Positions 15,198 through 23,443 are shown, counted from the first letter of the stretch. The stretch: 46,474 bases of DNA from an uncultured Oscillospiraceae bacterium (GCA_900549055.1 URNB01000005.1:1-46474), one strand, 5' to 3'. Notes: generated from the sequence alone by a model not told the origin. Program-made: numbers and translations.

Positions 15198-16109
15198 ATG
15201 AACAAAGCAGTAGGTATCGGCGCGTGCGTTATGGATACGCTGATAAACGTGCCGGATTACCCCAAAGAAGATACAAAAATGCGCGCCGAGTCATCAAAGC
15301 AGGCAGGCGGCGGTCCTGTTGCAACGGGACTTGTCGCCGCGGCAAAATTAGGCGCAGAAGCCGAATATATCGGCGTTTTGTCCGACGATGCGGGCGGCAG
15401 CTTTTTAATAAAGGATTTTAAGAAATACGGCGTTAAAACCGATAATATCGAAGTGCTTTCGGGCTACCGCTCCTTTACCTCGGTTATATGGCTTTCGGCT
15501 AAAGCGTCAAGCCGCACCTGCGTGTTTGATAAGGGCAATTTGCCGCCCTTGAAGCTTAATGACGAGCAGAAAAAAGCTATAATCGGCGCCGACCTGCTTA
15601 TGATAGACGGCAACGAAATGTCGGGCGCGTTGGAGGCTGTAAAAATCGCACGTGAAAACGGCACAAAGGTGCTTTATGACGCGGGCGGGCTATATGATAA
15701 TGTGGAAAGCCTGCTGCCGTATGCCGATATACTTATCCCGTCCGAGGAATTCGCGCTCGGCATTACGGGTGAAAAAAAGGCGGAAAACGCCGCTAAAAGG
15801 CTATATGAAAAATATAATCCCGATGTTGTTGTTATAACGCAGGGTAAAAACGGCGGCACGCTTTATGACGGAACGCGCCTTACGGCTTATCCGGCATTTT
15901 CCGTAAAGGCAGCAGACACAAACGGCGCGGGCGACGTTTTTCACGGCGCGTTTGCCGCGGGTTATTTAAAGGGCTACGATTTTCTTAAATGCTGTTATTT
16001 TGCAAGCGGAGTATCCGCCGTTAAATGCACCGGCGTGGGTGCCAGAGAAAGCGTGCCCGATTTTGAAATGGTAAAAAAATTTTTGGAGGAGAACGGTTAT
16101 GAACTTTAA
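15198..16109 (+). CDS. PfkB-family carbohydrate kinase
   Basis: 303-residue ribokinase-type sugar kinase. PfkB signature 1 lies in the Gly-rich KQAGGGPVATGLVAAAKLG segment (about 36-54). The C-terminal signature reads DTNGAGDVFHGAF (about 246-258), with the catalytic base Asp in GAGD and the anion hole. Substrate could be a ketohexose, 2-deoxy-5-keto-gluconate (as IolC) or another sugar acid; the sequence does not tell. It is shorter than classical IolC (about 325 residues). The ATG at 15198 is preferred over an upstream in-frame start at 15174, which would overlap the aldolase. Its stop overlaps the iolB-like start by 11 bases, pointing to coupled translation. Confidence 0.9.
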   Translation: MNKAVGIGACVMDTLINVPDYPKEDTKMRAESSKQAGGGPVATGLVAAAKLGAEAEYIGVLSDDAGGSFLIKDFKKYGVKTDNIEVLSGYRSFTSVIWLSAKASSRTCVFDKGNLPPLKLNDEQKKAIIGADLLMIDGNEMSGALEAVKIARENGTKVLYDAGGLYDNVESLLPYADILIPSEEFALGITGEKKAENAAKRLYEKYNPDVVVITQGKNGGTLYDGTRLTAYPAFSVKAADTNGAGDVFHGAFAAGYLKGYDFLKCCYFASGVSAVKCTGVGARESVPDFEMVKKFLEENGYEL

Positions 16110-16893
16110 AAAAACATACAAGCCGAAAAACGGCTATACGCCCATAAGCAAAATAGGCGAATGTTCTTTAAAAATGCTTGAATTCGGTATGATAGAGCTT
16201 GACGGCGGCGATTTTCTGGAATATTATACAGATGATAAGGAAACCGCCTTTATAATGCTTGAGGGTCACTGCGATGTTGAAGCAAACGGCGAAAAGTGGG
16301 AAAACATAGGCAACCGCAATACTGTTTTTGAAAACAGAAAAGCCGAGAGCTTTTATATGCCGCGAGAGCAAAGGCTTACAATTACCGCAAGGGATCACAT
16401 TAAAATTGCGGTTTGCGCCTCTTTAATAGAAGAAAAGACCGAGCCGCAGGTGCTGCGCGAGGATCACGTTGTGTTAAAGCTTCTGGGGGAACAGCCTTAT
16501 CAGCGCGAGACCAGCTTTATTATAGACCAGAACTCAAACGCCAAGCACTTAACGGTAGGCGAGGCTTATGTTACCGAGGGCAACTGGGCAGGCTTTCCTC
16601 CCCACAAGCACGATACGGACAATATGCCGAGGGAGTGCATAGCCGAGGAAATTTATTACTTCCTGTTTGACCCCAAGCAGGGCTTTGCGGTGCAGTGCCT
16701 TTACACGGCGGATGGCAGTATAGACGAGGCTTACCGCGTTAAAAACGACGAATTGGTTGAGTTCCCCTACGGCTACCATACCACCGTGGCAACGCCGGGG
16801 TATCAGACATATTTCCTGTGGCTTATGGCGGGCGACCACCAGGGCTTTAACAGAAGCTCAGACCCCGACCACGAGTGGATCGAGAAAAAATAA
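16099..16893 (+). CDS. iolB: 5-deoxy-glucuronate isomerase (IolB family)
   Basis: 264-residue two-cupin protein. The second cupin is nearly textbook IolB: GNWAGFPPHKHDTDNMPRE with the metal-binding His pair, then EEIYYFLFDPKQGF, FPYGYHTTVATPGY with the later His, LMAGDHQGF and a C-terminal DPDHEWIEKK. The N-terminal cupin includes ENIGNRNTVFE, also an IolB block. IolB turns 5-deoxy-D-glucuronate into 2-deoxy-5-keto-D-gluconate in myo-inositol breakdown. No iolG, iolE or iolD gene is present here, so the actual substrate may be another uronic acid or deoxy sugar acid. Overlaps the kinase gene by 11 bases; an AGGAG site lies inside the kinase's end. Confidence 0.9.
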   Translation: MNFKKTYKPKNGYTPISKIGECSLKMLEFGMIELDGGDFLEYYTDDKETAFIMLEGHCDVEANGEKWENIGNRNTVFENRKAESFYMPREQRLTITARDHIKIAVCASLIEEKTEPQVLREDHVVLKLLGEQPYQRETSFIIDQNSNAKHLTVGEAYVTEGNWAGFPPHKHDTDNMPRECIAEEIYYFLFDPKQGFAVQCLYTADGSIDEAYRVKNDELVEFPYGYHTTVATPGYQTYFLWLMAGDHQGFNRSSDPDHEWIEKK

Positions 16894-16910
16894 CAAAGCG
16901 AGGGAAAGAA

Positions 16911-18380
16911 TTGAAATATCTTCTCGGCATAGATTTCGGCGGCGGAGCGTCAAAAGCAACGCTTATAGATGAAATGGGCAATATAACTGCCGAAAGCACG
17001 GCGGAATATCCCACCCTTTACCCCGAACAGGGTGCCTGCGAGCAGTCGCCCGACGACTGGATAGCGGCGCTTTGCAAAAACACCTCGGAGCTTTTAGAAA
17101 AATCGGGGATAAATCCCGCCGACATACTATGCATAGCGGCAGACTCCGCCACACATACATTTTTACCCTGCGATAATAATTTTGTACCGCTTATGAACGC
17201 GGTTCACTGGACAGACACGCGCTCCCGCGCCGAGGCTAATGCCTTAAAGAGCGAAAATGGCGGCGAAATATTTAAAAAGACCTTTCATAAACCCGACACC
17301 ATATGGACCTTGCCGCAGCTTTTATGGCTTAAAAACAGCCGCCCGGAGATATTCTCAAAAATCGGGCATATCTTTTTTGAAAAGGACTATATACGCTACT
17401 TTTTAACGGGCGTGTTCTGCACCGATTATATTGAGGCGCAGGGCAGTATGCTTTATGACTGCGTTTCGCAAAAATGGTCAGACGAGCTGTGCGCCCTTTG
17501 CGGAATTGATATTTCGGTTTTGCCGCCTATTGTGGCACCTACCGATGTTATAGGGAAGATACAGGAAAGCGCTGCCCAAAAAACGGGACTTAAAGCAGGC
17601 ACGCCGGTCATTTGCGGCACTACCGACACCTGCATGGAGGTTTTCGCCTCGGGAGCTACCCAAAAAGGGGATATTACCGTTAAGCTTGCAACGGCGGGGC
17701 GCATTTGCGTTATCACCGATAAGCCCTACCCCGACCGCGACCTTGTAAACTATTCGCATATAGCAAAGGGGCTTTGGTACCCGGGTACGGCAACAAAGGC
17801 GTGCGCCGCCTCTTACCGCTGGTACAGAGATACCTTCGGCGGGGATTATAAGGAATTAGACGCCGCCGCCGCAAAAATTCCGATAGGCTGCGAGGGTATG
17901 ATATACCACCCCTATCTCAACGGTGAATTATCACCCTATGCCGACCCTATGCTCTGCGGCAGCTTTACGGGTATACGCGCGACCCACACAAGGGCGCACT
18001 TTACCCGTGCGGTGCTTGAGGGCGTGTGCTATTCGCTGCTTGATTCAAAGGCGGTGCTTGATAAACTGGGTATTGAATACGGCTCTGTTGCCGCGGCGAT
18101 AGGCGGCGGCACAAAGGGCGAGCTTTGGCGGCAGATGACGGCGGACGTCTTGGGAATAACCCTTAAAACAGCCGAGAGTAGTGACTCATCCTTAGGCTCT
18201 GCAATGCTTGCAGGCATCGCCGCGGGCGTGTTTAAGAACCCTTTAGACGCGGTGGCAAGGTGTGTTAAACCAAAATCCGTAACCGTGCCGAACCCCGAAA
18301 ACACCGAAAAATACCGCAAGGTATTCTTAGAATATAAAAAGATACACGACGTGCTTGCCCCGATATACGACGCGAGGTAG
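16911..18380 (+). CDS. FGGY-family carbohydrate kinase (xylulokinase-like), TTG start
   Basis: 489-residue FGGY kinase. The N-terminal phosphate loop is GIDFGGGASKATLID, where most family members have DxGTT/S, so the loop has an extra-glycine variant. The sugar-binding region shows NAVHWTDTRS with the Asp, and the C-terminal ATPase part has AAIGGGTKGELWRQMTADVLG, the conserved adenosine-binding block. Closest in layout to xylulokinases, but the sugar is unknown. The TTG at 16911 is preferred to an ATG at 16875: the latter lies inside iolB, whereas the TTG follows a GAGGGAA ribosome site and begins directly with the core strand (KYLLGIDFGG). It gives the operon a second sugar kinase besides the PfkB enzyme. 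Confidence 0.9.
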   Translation: MKYLLGIDFGGGASKATLIDEMGNITAESTAEYPTLYPEQGACEQSPDDWIAALCKNTSELLEKSGINPADILCIAADSATHTFLPCDNNFVPLMNAVHWTDTRSRAEANALKSENGGEIFKKTFHKPDTIWTLPQLLWLKNSRPEIFSKIGHIFFEKDYIRYFLTGVFCTDYIEAQGSMLYDCVSQKWSDELCALCGIDISVLPPIVAPTDVIGKIQESAAQKTGLKAGTPVICGTTDTCMEVFASGATQKGDITVKLATAGRICVITDKPYPDRDLVNYSHIAKGLWYPGTATKACAASYRWYRDTFGGDYKELDAAAAKIPIGCEGMIYHPYLNGELSPYADPMLCGSFTGIRATHTRAHFTRAVLEGVCYSLLDSKAVLDKLGIEYGSVAAAIGGGTKGELWRQMTADVLGITLKTAESSDSSLGSAMLAGIAAGVFKNPLDAVARCVKPKSVTVPNPENTEKYRKVFLEYKKIHDVLAPIYDAR

Positions 18381-18383
18381 AAA

Positions 18384-19787
18384 ATGAAAATTGTTGTTTG
18401 TGTAAAGCAGTCTGCCGACGGCGAAATTAACCCGTTTGACGCGAGCGCTTACGAAACCGCGCTCGGTATAGACGGGGCGGAGATAACGCTTTTAAGTATG
18501 GGACCCGAAAAAACCGCGCCGTTTCTTGAAAGCTTAACGCGGCTTGGCGCTAAAAACGCCGTGCTTTTGTGCGACCGCGCCTTTGCTGGAGCGGATACTC
18601 TTGCAACATCATATGCGCTTTCCCTTGCGATAAAAAGGCTCTGCCCCGATTTTGTTTTTTGCGGCAGGCAGTCGGTAGACGGCGATACGGGGCAGGTAGG
18701 TCCGTCCCTTGCGGTGCGGCTGGAATTTTCGCTTGTAACAAACGTTATGTCGCTTAAAAGTACGGAAAACGGTCTTTTTTATACCGACCGTTTGGGAAAC
18801 GGCGGCAATATATCCGCACCCGCGGTTATAACGCTTGAAAAAAGCCGAAAGCTGCGGCTGCCGAGTATTCGCTCTAAAATCAAACCGGTTGAAACACTTT
18901 CGGCAAACGATATTAACGCCGATATTTCGCTTTGCGGGCTTAAAGGCTCGCCAACGCGCGTTTTAAAAACCTTTGAAAACGATTCCGACCGCCGCAGCTG
19001 CACATTTATACCAGGCGATAAGCTGATGTGGGCAATAGACGAGGGACTTAAAAAGGGCAGACAGAAAATAAAGCCCGCCGAGAGTGCAAGCAAGCTTAAA
19101 AATGTGTGGTGTGTTGGCTCTTCACCCATAGAATTTGCAAAAACGGTGGGAGAAAATATAACCGTAATTGATCCCGATACCCCCGAAAAAACGGCGGATA
19201 AAATCCGCTCGGGTCACCCCGACGCGGTTTTGTGGGGGAGCGATATTAAATCGAAGGTTTTAGCGCCGCAGGTTGCCGCCCTTTTAAACACGGGGCTTTG
19301 CGCCGACTGTACCGCGCTTGAAACCGACGGCGAAACGCTTTATATGTACCGTCCTGCGTGTTCGGGCAATATAATTGCAAAAATTAAGTGCGAAACAAAG
19401 CCGCCAATGGCAACCGTGCGCACCGCAGAGGAAGAACAGAACAAAATTATTATAGGTATAGGCTACGGCGCGCGGGAGCATATAGCGGCAATAAAAGCAT
19501 TTGCCGAAAAAATAAATGCGGGTATAGCCGCAACGCGCAAAATGGTGGACAGCGATTATCTGCCATATGAATTGCAGGTAGGGCTTACGGGCAAAACAGT
19601 AAACCCCGATGTATATATCGCGGTGGGTATTTCGGGCGCGGTGCACCATATTGCGGGAATAAAGCAATCGGGTACGGTAATAGCAATAAACACGGATAAG
19701 GACGCCCCGATATTCAAATACGCGGATTACGCAATAGTATGCGAAGCCGAAAAAATAACTGATTTTAACAGATTCTCCGAAAAATAA
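18384..19787 (+). CDS. Electron transfer flavoprotein, EtfB-EtfA fused in one polypeptide
   Basis: 467 residues. Residues 1 to about 225 are EtfB: MKIVVCVKQ, NPFDASAYETAL, ADTLATSYAL and the nucleotide-binding FCGRQSVDGDTGQVGP (92-107). Residues from about 238 are EtfA: PDAVLWGSDIKSKVLAP, NTGLCADCTAL, RPACSGNI (323-330), PPMATVR, ATRKMVD, VGLTGKTVNPDVYIAVGISG, HHIAGI and INTDKDAPIFKYADYAIV, the FAD domain. EtfA domain I is about 70 residues shorter than usual, so the fusion is compact (separate subunits total near 580). The frame runs through both parts with no frameshift. Only 3 bases after the FGGY kinase and the last gene of the operon; the likely electron partner is the FAD/Fe-S pair. Whether it bifurcates (binds NADH) cannot be read here. 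Confidence 0.93.
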   Translation: MKIVVCVKQSADGEINPFDASAYETALGIDGAEITLLSMGPEKTAPFLESLTRLGAKNAVLLCDRAFAGADTLATSYALSLAIKRLCPDFVFCGRQSVDGDTGQVGPSLAVRLEFSLVTNVMSLKSTENGLFYTDRLGNGGNISAPAVITLEKSRKLRLPSIRSKIKPVETLSANDINADISLCGLKGSPTRVLKTFENDSDRRSCTFIPGDKLMWAIDEGLKKGRQKIKPAESASKLKNVWCVGSSPIEFAKTVGENITVIDPDTPEKTADKIRSGHPDAVLWGSDIKSKVLAPQVAALLNTGLCADCTALETDGETLYMYRPACSGNIIAKIKCETKPPMATVRTAEEEQNKIIIGIGYGAREHIAAIKAFAEKINAGIAATRKMVDSDYLPYELQVGLTGKTVNPDVYIAVGISGAVHHIAGIKQSGTVIAINTDKDAPIFKYADYAIVCEAEKITDFNRFSEK

Positions 19788-20126
19788 ATCTGTAAACCAA
19801 GTTGACGGCAATAGAGGAAATATACCTGTATTCTTATAAGGTATCAGATGAGAGTGCAGCGCTGTCCGTGTATTACTGATATGCGGTCTGCCTACTGTAG
19901 TCTCGATATTCAGGCTTCAAGCCCCGAGCGGCGGCAGACAAAGGACTGCGGCGAACCAAATCTTTACGAGGTTACTGCGGAGCTGTGCCGCGGAGAAAGA
20001 CGCGGTTCGGATACCGCAGACCCGAGGCCGCCTTACACTTTTCAAACCGTTTGGGCATGCTTTGAAAATTCGGGCTTTCCAAACGAATAAAAACCGTCGG
20101 ATGTATTCGGATCGTATGTGTAAAAC
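19788..20126 (+). other. Gene-poor, hairpin-rich stretch after the operon
   Basis: No convincing gene. One plus-strand frame of 80 codons (19848-20090) has only a weak AAGG ribosome site and no family resemblance. Several inverted repeats compete for the same bases: ATACCT (19822-19827) with AGGTAT (19839-19844), versus TATCAG (19842-19847) with CTGATA (19876-19881); and TTTTCAAA (20039-20046) with TTTGAAAA (20061-20068), versus CGTTTGG (20048-20054) with CCAAACG (20079-20085). This could be a structured 3'-UTR or small RNA, but no known family is recognised. Confidence 0.4.
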
Positions 20127-20155
20127 AAAAGCTTCCTCTACACAAGGAAGCTTTT
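20127..20155. terminator. Bidirectional terminator hairpin
   Basis: AAAAGCTTCCT (20127-20137) pairs with AGGAAGCTTTT (20145-20155), an 11-bp perfect stem with a 7-nt loop. The minus strand continues with TTTTGTTTT, so it can stop the GH25 lysozyme transcript; on the plus strand TTTT ends the stem. Confidence 0.75.
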
Positions 20156-20179
20156 GTAAGCCTATAAACCTGATTTTTT

Positions 20180-20201
20180 GCGGCGGCAACGCCGCTTTTT
20201 T
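20180..20201 (+). terminator. Rho-independent terminator, plus strand
   Basis: GCGGCG (20180-20185) pairs with CGCCGC (20190-20195) around a GCAA tetraloop, followed by TTTTTT at 20196-20201. It is the clearest stop for transcripts from the ETF operon side, about 390 bases past its last gene. Confidence 0.8.
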
Positions 20202-20240
20202 CATTTTTTCGCTGCCGGGAGCAGCGGAAATTCGGCACGC

Positions 20241-21890
20241 TCAATCCTCCGCAGCGCTGTTTTGGGAACGGTTATATTCTTCCGCGGTAATAAGCATACT
20301 CGAAACGGCGTACAGTGTTTGCCCGTTGTAGGAAAGGCGCGTCCAGCCCTTGCCGCCGTTGGTCGCAAGGCGCTCGGCAAATTCGCCGTTTTTCAGCTGG
20401 CAAACTATATTATCCTCCTTACCGTTCGGCGAAGAGCGCAGGTTAACAATATCCTTTGCGGTCACTCTGCCTGCTGCAGCAACAAATTCATCTGCCGTGC
20501 TCGGCGTTTCACTGCTCGCCGCAGGCTTTTTAACCTCGGTTGTAAGCAGGCTTGTTTTGGCGTAAACCGTTTGCCCGTTATATAAAAGCCTTGTCCAGCC
20601 CTTGGGACTTTCGCCCGTTTTCTCCACAAACTCGCCGTTTTTAATGGTGGCTATCAGTTTTCCGTCAGTTGAAGGCTCGGCGCGCAGATTCGTCTCGTCC
20701 TTAGCCGTAACTCTTCCCGATGCTGCGGTAAAACCGTCGTCCGGGCGGGTTTCAGGCGCTTTTGCGCTTAAATCGGCAGTTAAATAGCTTGTTATGGCAT
20801 AAACTGTTTTGCCGTTGTAATTTATTTTAGACCAGCCGTTTGAGCCTATGCCCGTGCGGTTTAAAACCGTTCCGTTTTTAATATTTGCGGCAACATCACT
20901 TTTGGTGGTGGCGGCGGTGCGCAGATTTACCTCGATTTTGGGAGTGACCTTATCGCTGACCGCTGTGTAAACGCCGTCTTCCCTGCTCGGCGCGGCGGCG
21001 GCGCCGGGCCTTGCCGATTTATTTTTCGGCTCCGCCTTTTGCCTTGTAAAATACGCTACCGACATATCCACATTGCCCTCAATTCCCGCAACGATGCCGT
21101 TATCGGTATATTGCCACATATCGTATTTACCCGAATAATCGGGGTGGGCGGTTTTGGGGTACGGCTCTGCCGGGTAGCGCGCCACCCAAACCGAAAAAGC
21201 GTTTTCAAGCCTTGCGGTATCCCAGTAAGCGGAGCCTGACAGCTCCTTTACAGAGGAATACAGCATACCCTCATAGCCCTTTGCCTTAATGCGGTTAAGA
21301 AAAGCCAGGGCGTTATTTGTGCGCTGTGTATTGGTAACGCCGTACATTCGGCTGTCCGGTTCTCTGAAGCCCTCGCAATCGTATACCACGGGGTAAGAAA
21401 CCGAATAGCCGGCAACAGCGGCGGCAGTGAAGTCCGCTTCCGCCTCCGCTTCTTTTTCTGAAAGCGCGGTCGAGAAGAAATATACCCCGCAAAGCACGCC
21501 CGCCTTTTCCGCCTGCTGCAAATTATAATCGGCGGCGGAGTCCTTATAAATCGTTCCGTTTTCGCCGCGGAAGCCTATTCTTATGATTGCAAAATCTATG
21601 CCGCTTTTTTTAACGCGGCTCCAATCAATTTTGCCCTGCCATTTTGAAACATCTATGCCGTTTGCCCTGCCCTCTTTAACAGTAAGGTTCTCTGAATCAG
21701 CCTTCGCGCCCTTTTCATCGGTAATATCGGCGTTTTCGGGGTCCTGCTTATCGTCTGCGGTAAGCGCTTTGACCGTCGGCGCAGGCGCGGCAGACGAGCT
21801 TTCGGCAACCTTTTTTTTGCAGCCGCAAACGGTAAGCAGCAAAGATGCTGCCGCCAAAAGGCATAAAATATTCCTTGATTTTAACTTCAT
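20241..21890 (-). CDS. GH25 lysozyme lipoprotein with three SH3 domains
   Basis: 549 residues. N-terminal lipoprotein signal (hydrophobic NILCLLAAASLLLTVCGC, lipobox VCGC with C24), then a Ser/Ala-rich spacer. GH25 muramidase domain about 76-285: GIDVSKWQGKIDW with catalytic-class D80, FAIIRIGFRG, GVYFFSTA and VVYDCEGF with the Asp/Glu pair, and WQYTDNG near its end. It is followed by three bacterial SH3 repeats (about 310-375, 395-460, 480-540), each with the pattern VNLR or TNLR ... NGW/KGWT ... YNGKT or YNGQT. Such enzymes cut the peptidoglycan glycan strand; the SH3 repeats bind the wall. Probably membrane-attached outside. Downstream hairpin at 20127-20155; 55 bases behind the COG2509 gene. 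Confidence 0.93.
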   Translation of the reverse strand: MKLKSRNILCLLAAASLLLTVCGCKKKVAESSSAAPAPTVKALTADDKQDPENADITDEKGAKADSENLTVKEGRANGIDVSKWQGKIDWSRVKKSGIDFAIIRIGFRGENGTIYKDSAADYNLQQAEKAGVLCGVYFFSTALSEKEAEAEADFTAAAVAGYSVSYPVVYDCEGFREPDSRMYGVTNTQRTNNALAFLNRIKAKGYEGMLYSSVKELSGSAYWDTARLENAFSVWVARYPAEPYPKTAHPDYSGKYDMWQYTDNGIVAGIEGNVDMSVAYFTRQKAEPKNKSARPGAAAAPSREDGVYTAVSDKVTPKIEVNLRTAATTKSDVAANIKNGTVLNRTGIGSNGWSKINYNGKTVYAITSYLTADLSAKAPETRPDDGFTAASGRVTAKDETNLRAEPSTDGKLIATIKNGEFVEKTGESPKGWTRLLYNGQTVYAKTSLLTTEVKKPAASSETPSTADEFVAAAGRVTAKDIVNLRSSPNGKEDNIVCQLKNGEFAERLATNGGKGWTRLSYNGQTLYAVSSMLITAEEYNRSQNSAAED

Positions 21891-21945
21891 AACCGCGTCC
21901 CTCCATATAAATAACGAAAAAGCGGTAAAAAAGGGTTACAAAAAA

Positions 21946-23328
21946 TCAGTTTTTGCCCGAAATGCAATCGGCAACATAAATACCCATAGCGCCCGACTGC
22001 GATAAGCCGCGGCAGATACCGCTGCCGTCGCCTATTATATATACATTATCGGTAAGCTCAAACTTTTCATTCATAAATACCGGGCGAATTGAGTAGTATT
22101 TGCTCTCGCAGCCGTAAAGCAGCGTATCGTCATTCGCAGTGCCCGGGGCCACCTTATCGAGCGCATAGATCGTCTCTATAATATTTGTGAGAATACGGTG
22201 CGGCAGCACAAGCGAAATATCGCCCGAGGTTGCTTTAAGCGTGGGTATAACGGTGTTCTGACCGAGCCTGTGATCATTAGTGCGCCTGCCGCGGACAAGA
22301 TCGCCGAAGCGCTGAACAAGCACATTGCCCTTGCCTATCATATTTGCAAGGCGGGATATGCTCTCGGCATACTCTGTGGGCTGATCGAAAGGCTCTGTAA
22401 AGCGTATGCTTGAAAGAATTGCGAAGTTACAGTTATCTGTCTTCTTCGCGGGGTCGGCAAAGGAGTGACCGTTTGCGGTTATGATTCCGTGGTTATTCTC
22501 CGCCGAAACAAGCCCGCCCTTATTAAAGCAGAACATTCTGCAGCGGTCCTCAAAGGTTTTGGTTCTGTAAAGAATTTTCGGCTCGTAAATACGGTCGGAA
22601 AATTCGCGCCAGATAATATCCTTCATTTCAACGCGAACGCCTATATCAACATAATTCGAGCGCATTTTAACGCCGAACGAGCGGCAAAAATCGGCAACGA
22701 AGTTAGCGCCGCCGCGGCCTGTGGCTATTATTATTTTTTCGGCTTCTATTTTTTCGCCGTTGGTGTAGTAAAGCGTGTAGCCGCCGTCGTGCTTTTCAAC
22801 CCTTTCGCAATCGTAGAAGGCAAGCATCTCAACCCCGTCCGCCGCCAGCGCGTGTATAAGGTTTTGCATGGTAAGGTAGTTTTTATCCGTTCCGAGATGC
22901 TTTACATTCATATCCAGAAGGCGAAGATTATTCTGCAGGCACTTAAGCTTCAGGCTTTCGTTGGATTTATAAACCGTAGGCTCGCCCGAGGTGCAGTATT
23001 CGTTGAGAATCTTATCGACCTCATCAATATATTTATTCGCGGTATCATCGCCCAATTCTTCGCCGAGCGTACCGCCGTATGCCGTGCCGAGGTTGAACTT
23101 ACCGTCCGAAAACGCGCCCGCGCCCGCATAGCCGCTGGTTATAGAGCAATGCTTGCAGTGAACGCAGGTGTTGTTTTTCCCTGCGGGACAGTGCCTGTTT
23201 TCAAGGGTATTGCCTCTTTCGGTTATTACTATTTTAATATCCGGTATATTGCGGCAAAGCCTGTAAGCCGCCATAAGGCCGCCTATACCGCCGCCGATAA
23301 TCGCAACATCGTATTTAAAGTTAGACAT
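21946..23328 (-). CDS. FAD-dependent dehydrogenase, COG2509 family
   Basis: 460-residue uncharacterised flavoprotein. The N-terminus has the dinucleotide-binding VAIIGGGIGGLMAAYRL and an acidic strand end ITERG. Right after comes a cysteine group, C47 then C55-C58-C61 (CPAGKNNTCVHCKHC), followed by the family block GAGAFSDGKFN. The CxxCxxC spacing could bind a cluster or metal, but this is not proven. A second glycine-rich block IATGRGGANFVADF lies near residue 205 and the C-terminus has VYIIGDGSGICRGLSQSGAMG, which closes the FAD site. Physiological substrate unknown. It has an AAAGGATG ribosome site. Lysozyme gene follows 55 bases later, perhaps cotranscribed. Confidence 0.85.
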   Translation of the reverse strand: MSNFKYDVAIIGGGIGGLMAAYRLCRNIPDIKIVITERGNTLENRHCPAGKNNTCVHCKHCSITSGYAGAGAFSDGKFNLGTAYGGTLGEELGDDTANKYIDEVDKILNEYCTSGEPTVYKSNESLKLKCLQNNLRLLDMNVKHLGTDKNYLTMQNLIHALAADGVEMLAFYDCERVEKHDGGYTLYYTNGEKIEAEKIIIATGRGGANFVADFCRSFGVKMRSNYVDIGVRVEMKDIIWREFSDRIYEPKILYRTKTFEDRCRMFCFNKGGLVSAENNHGIITANGHSFADPAKKTDNCNFAILSSIRFTEPFDQPTEYAESISRLANMIGKGNVLVQRFGDLVRGRRTNDHRLGQNTVIPTLKATSGDISLVLPHRILTNIIETIYALDKVAPGTANDDTLLYGCESKYYSIRPVFMNEKFELTDNVYIIGDGSGICRGLSQSGAMGIYVADCISGKN

Positions 23329-23366
23329 GATCCGCTCATCCTTTTAATTTCATTACGCAGAAAATC

Positions 23367-23400
23367 AGGCTGCGTTCTCCCGCTTCGGAAAACACAGCCT
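23367..23400 (-). terminator. Terminator after the DUF4340 gene
   Basis: AGGCTGCGTT (23367-23376) pairs with AACACAGCCT (23391-23400) with one mismatch, and TCC/GGA can extend the stem inside. On the minus strand it is followed by GATTTTCTG. It lies about 45 bases beyond the stop and before the COG2509 gene. Confidence 0.6.
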
Positions 23401-23443
23401 TTACTGCTTATCTATTTTATACCATAAGCCCGCATTTGTCAAG

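Noticed and set aside
18384..19787. EtfBA as a frameshift or sequencing artefact
   Set aside because: The junction (about residues 200-240) is in one clean frame with no leftover start, ribosome site or repeat, and both halves keep their signatures.
19848..20090. 80-codon small gene
   Set aside because: Weak ribosome site, no recognisable family and strong hairpins in the same bases; listed only as a structured region.
22465..23427. 320-codon plus-strand frame opposite the COG2509 gene
   Set aside because: Antisense shadow; no motif, and the minus gene is clearly coding.
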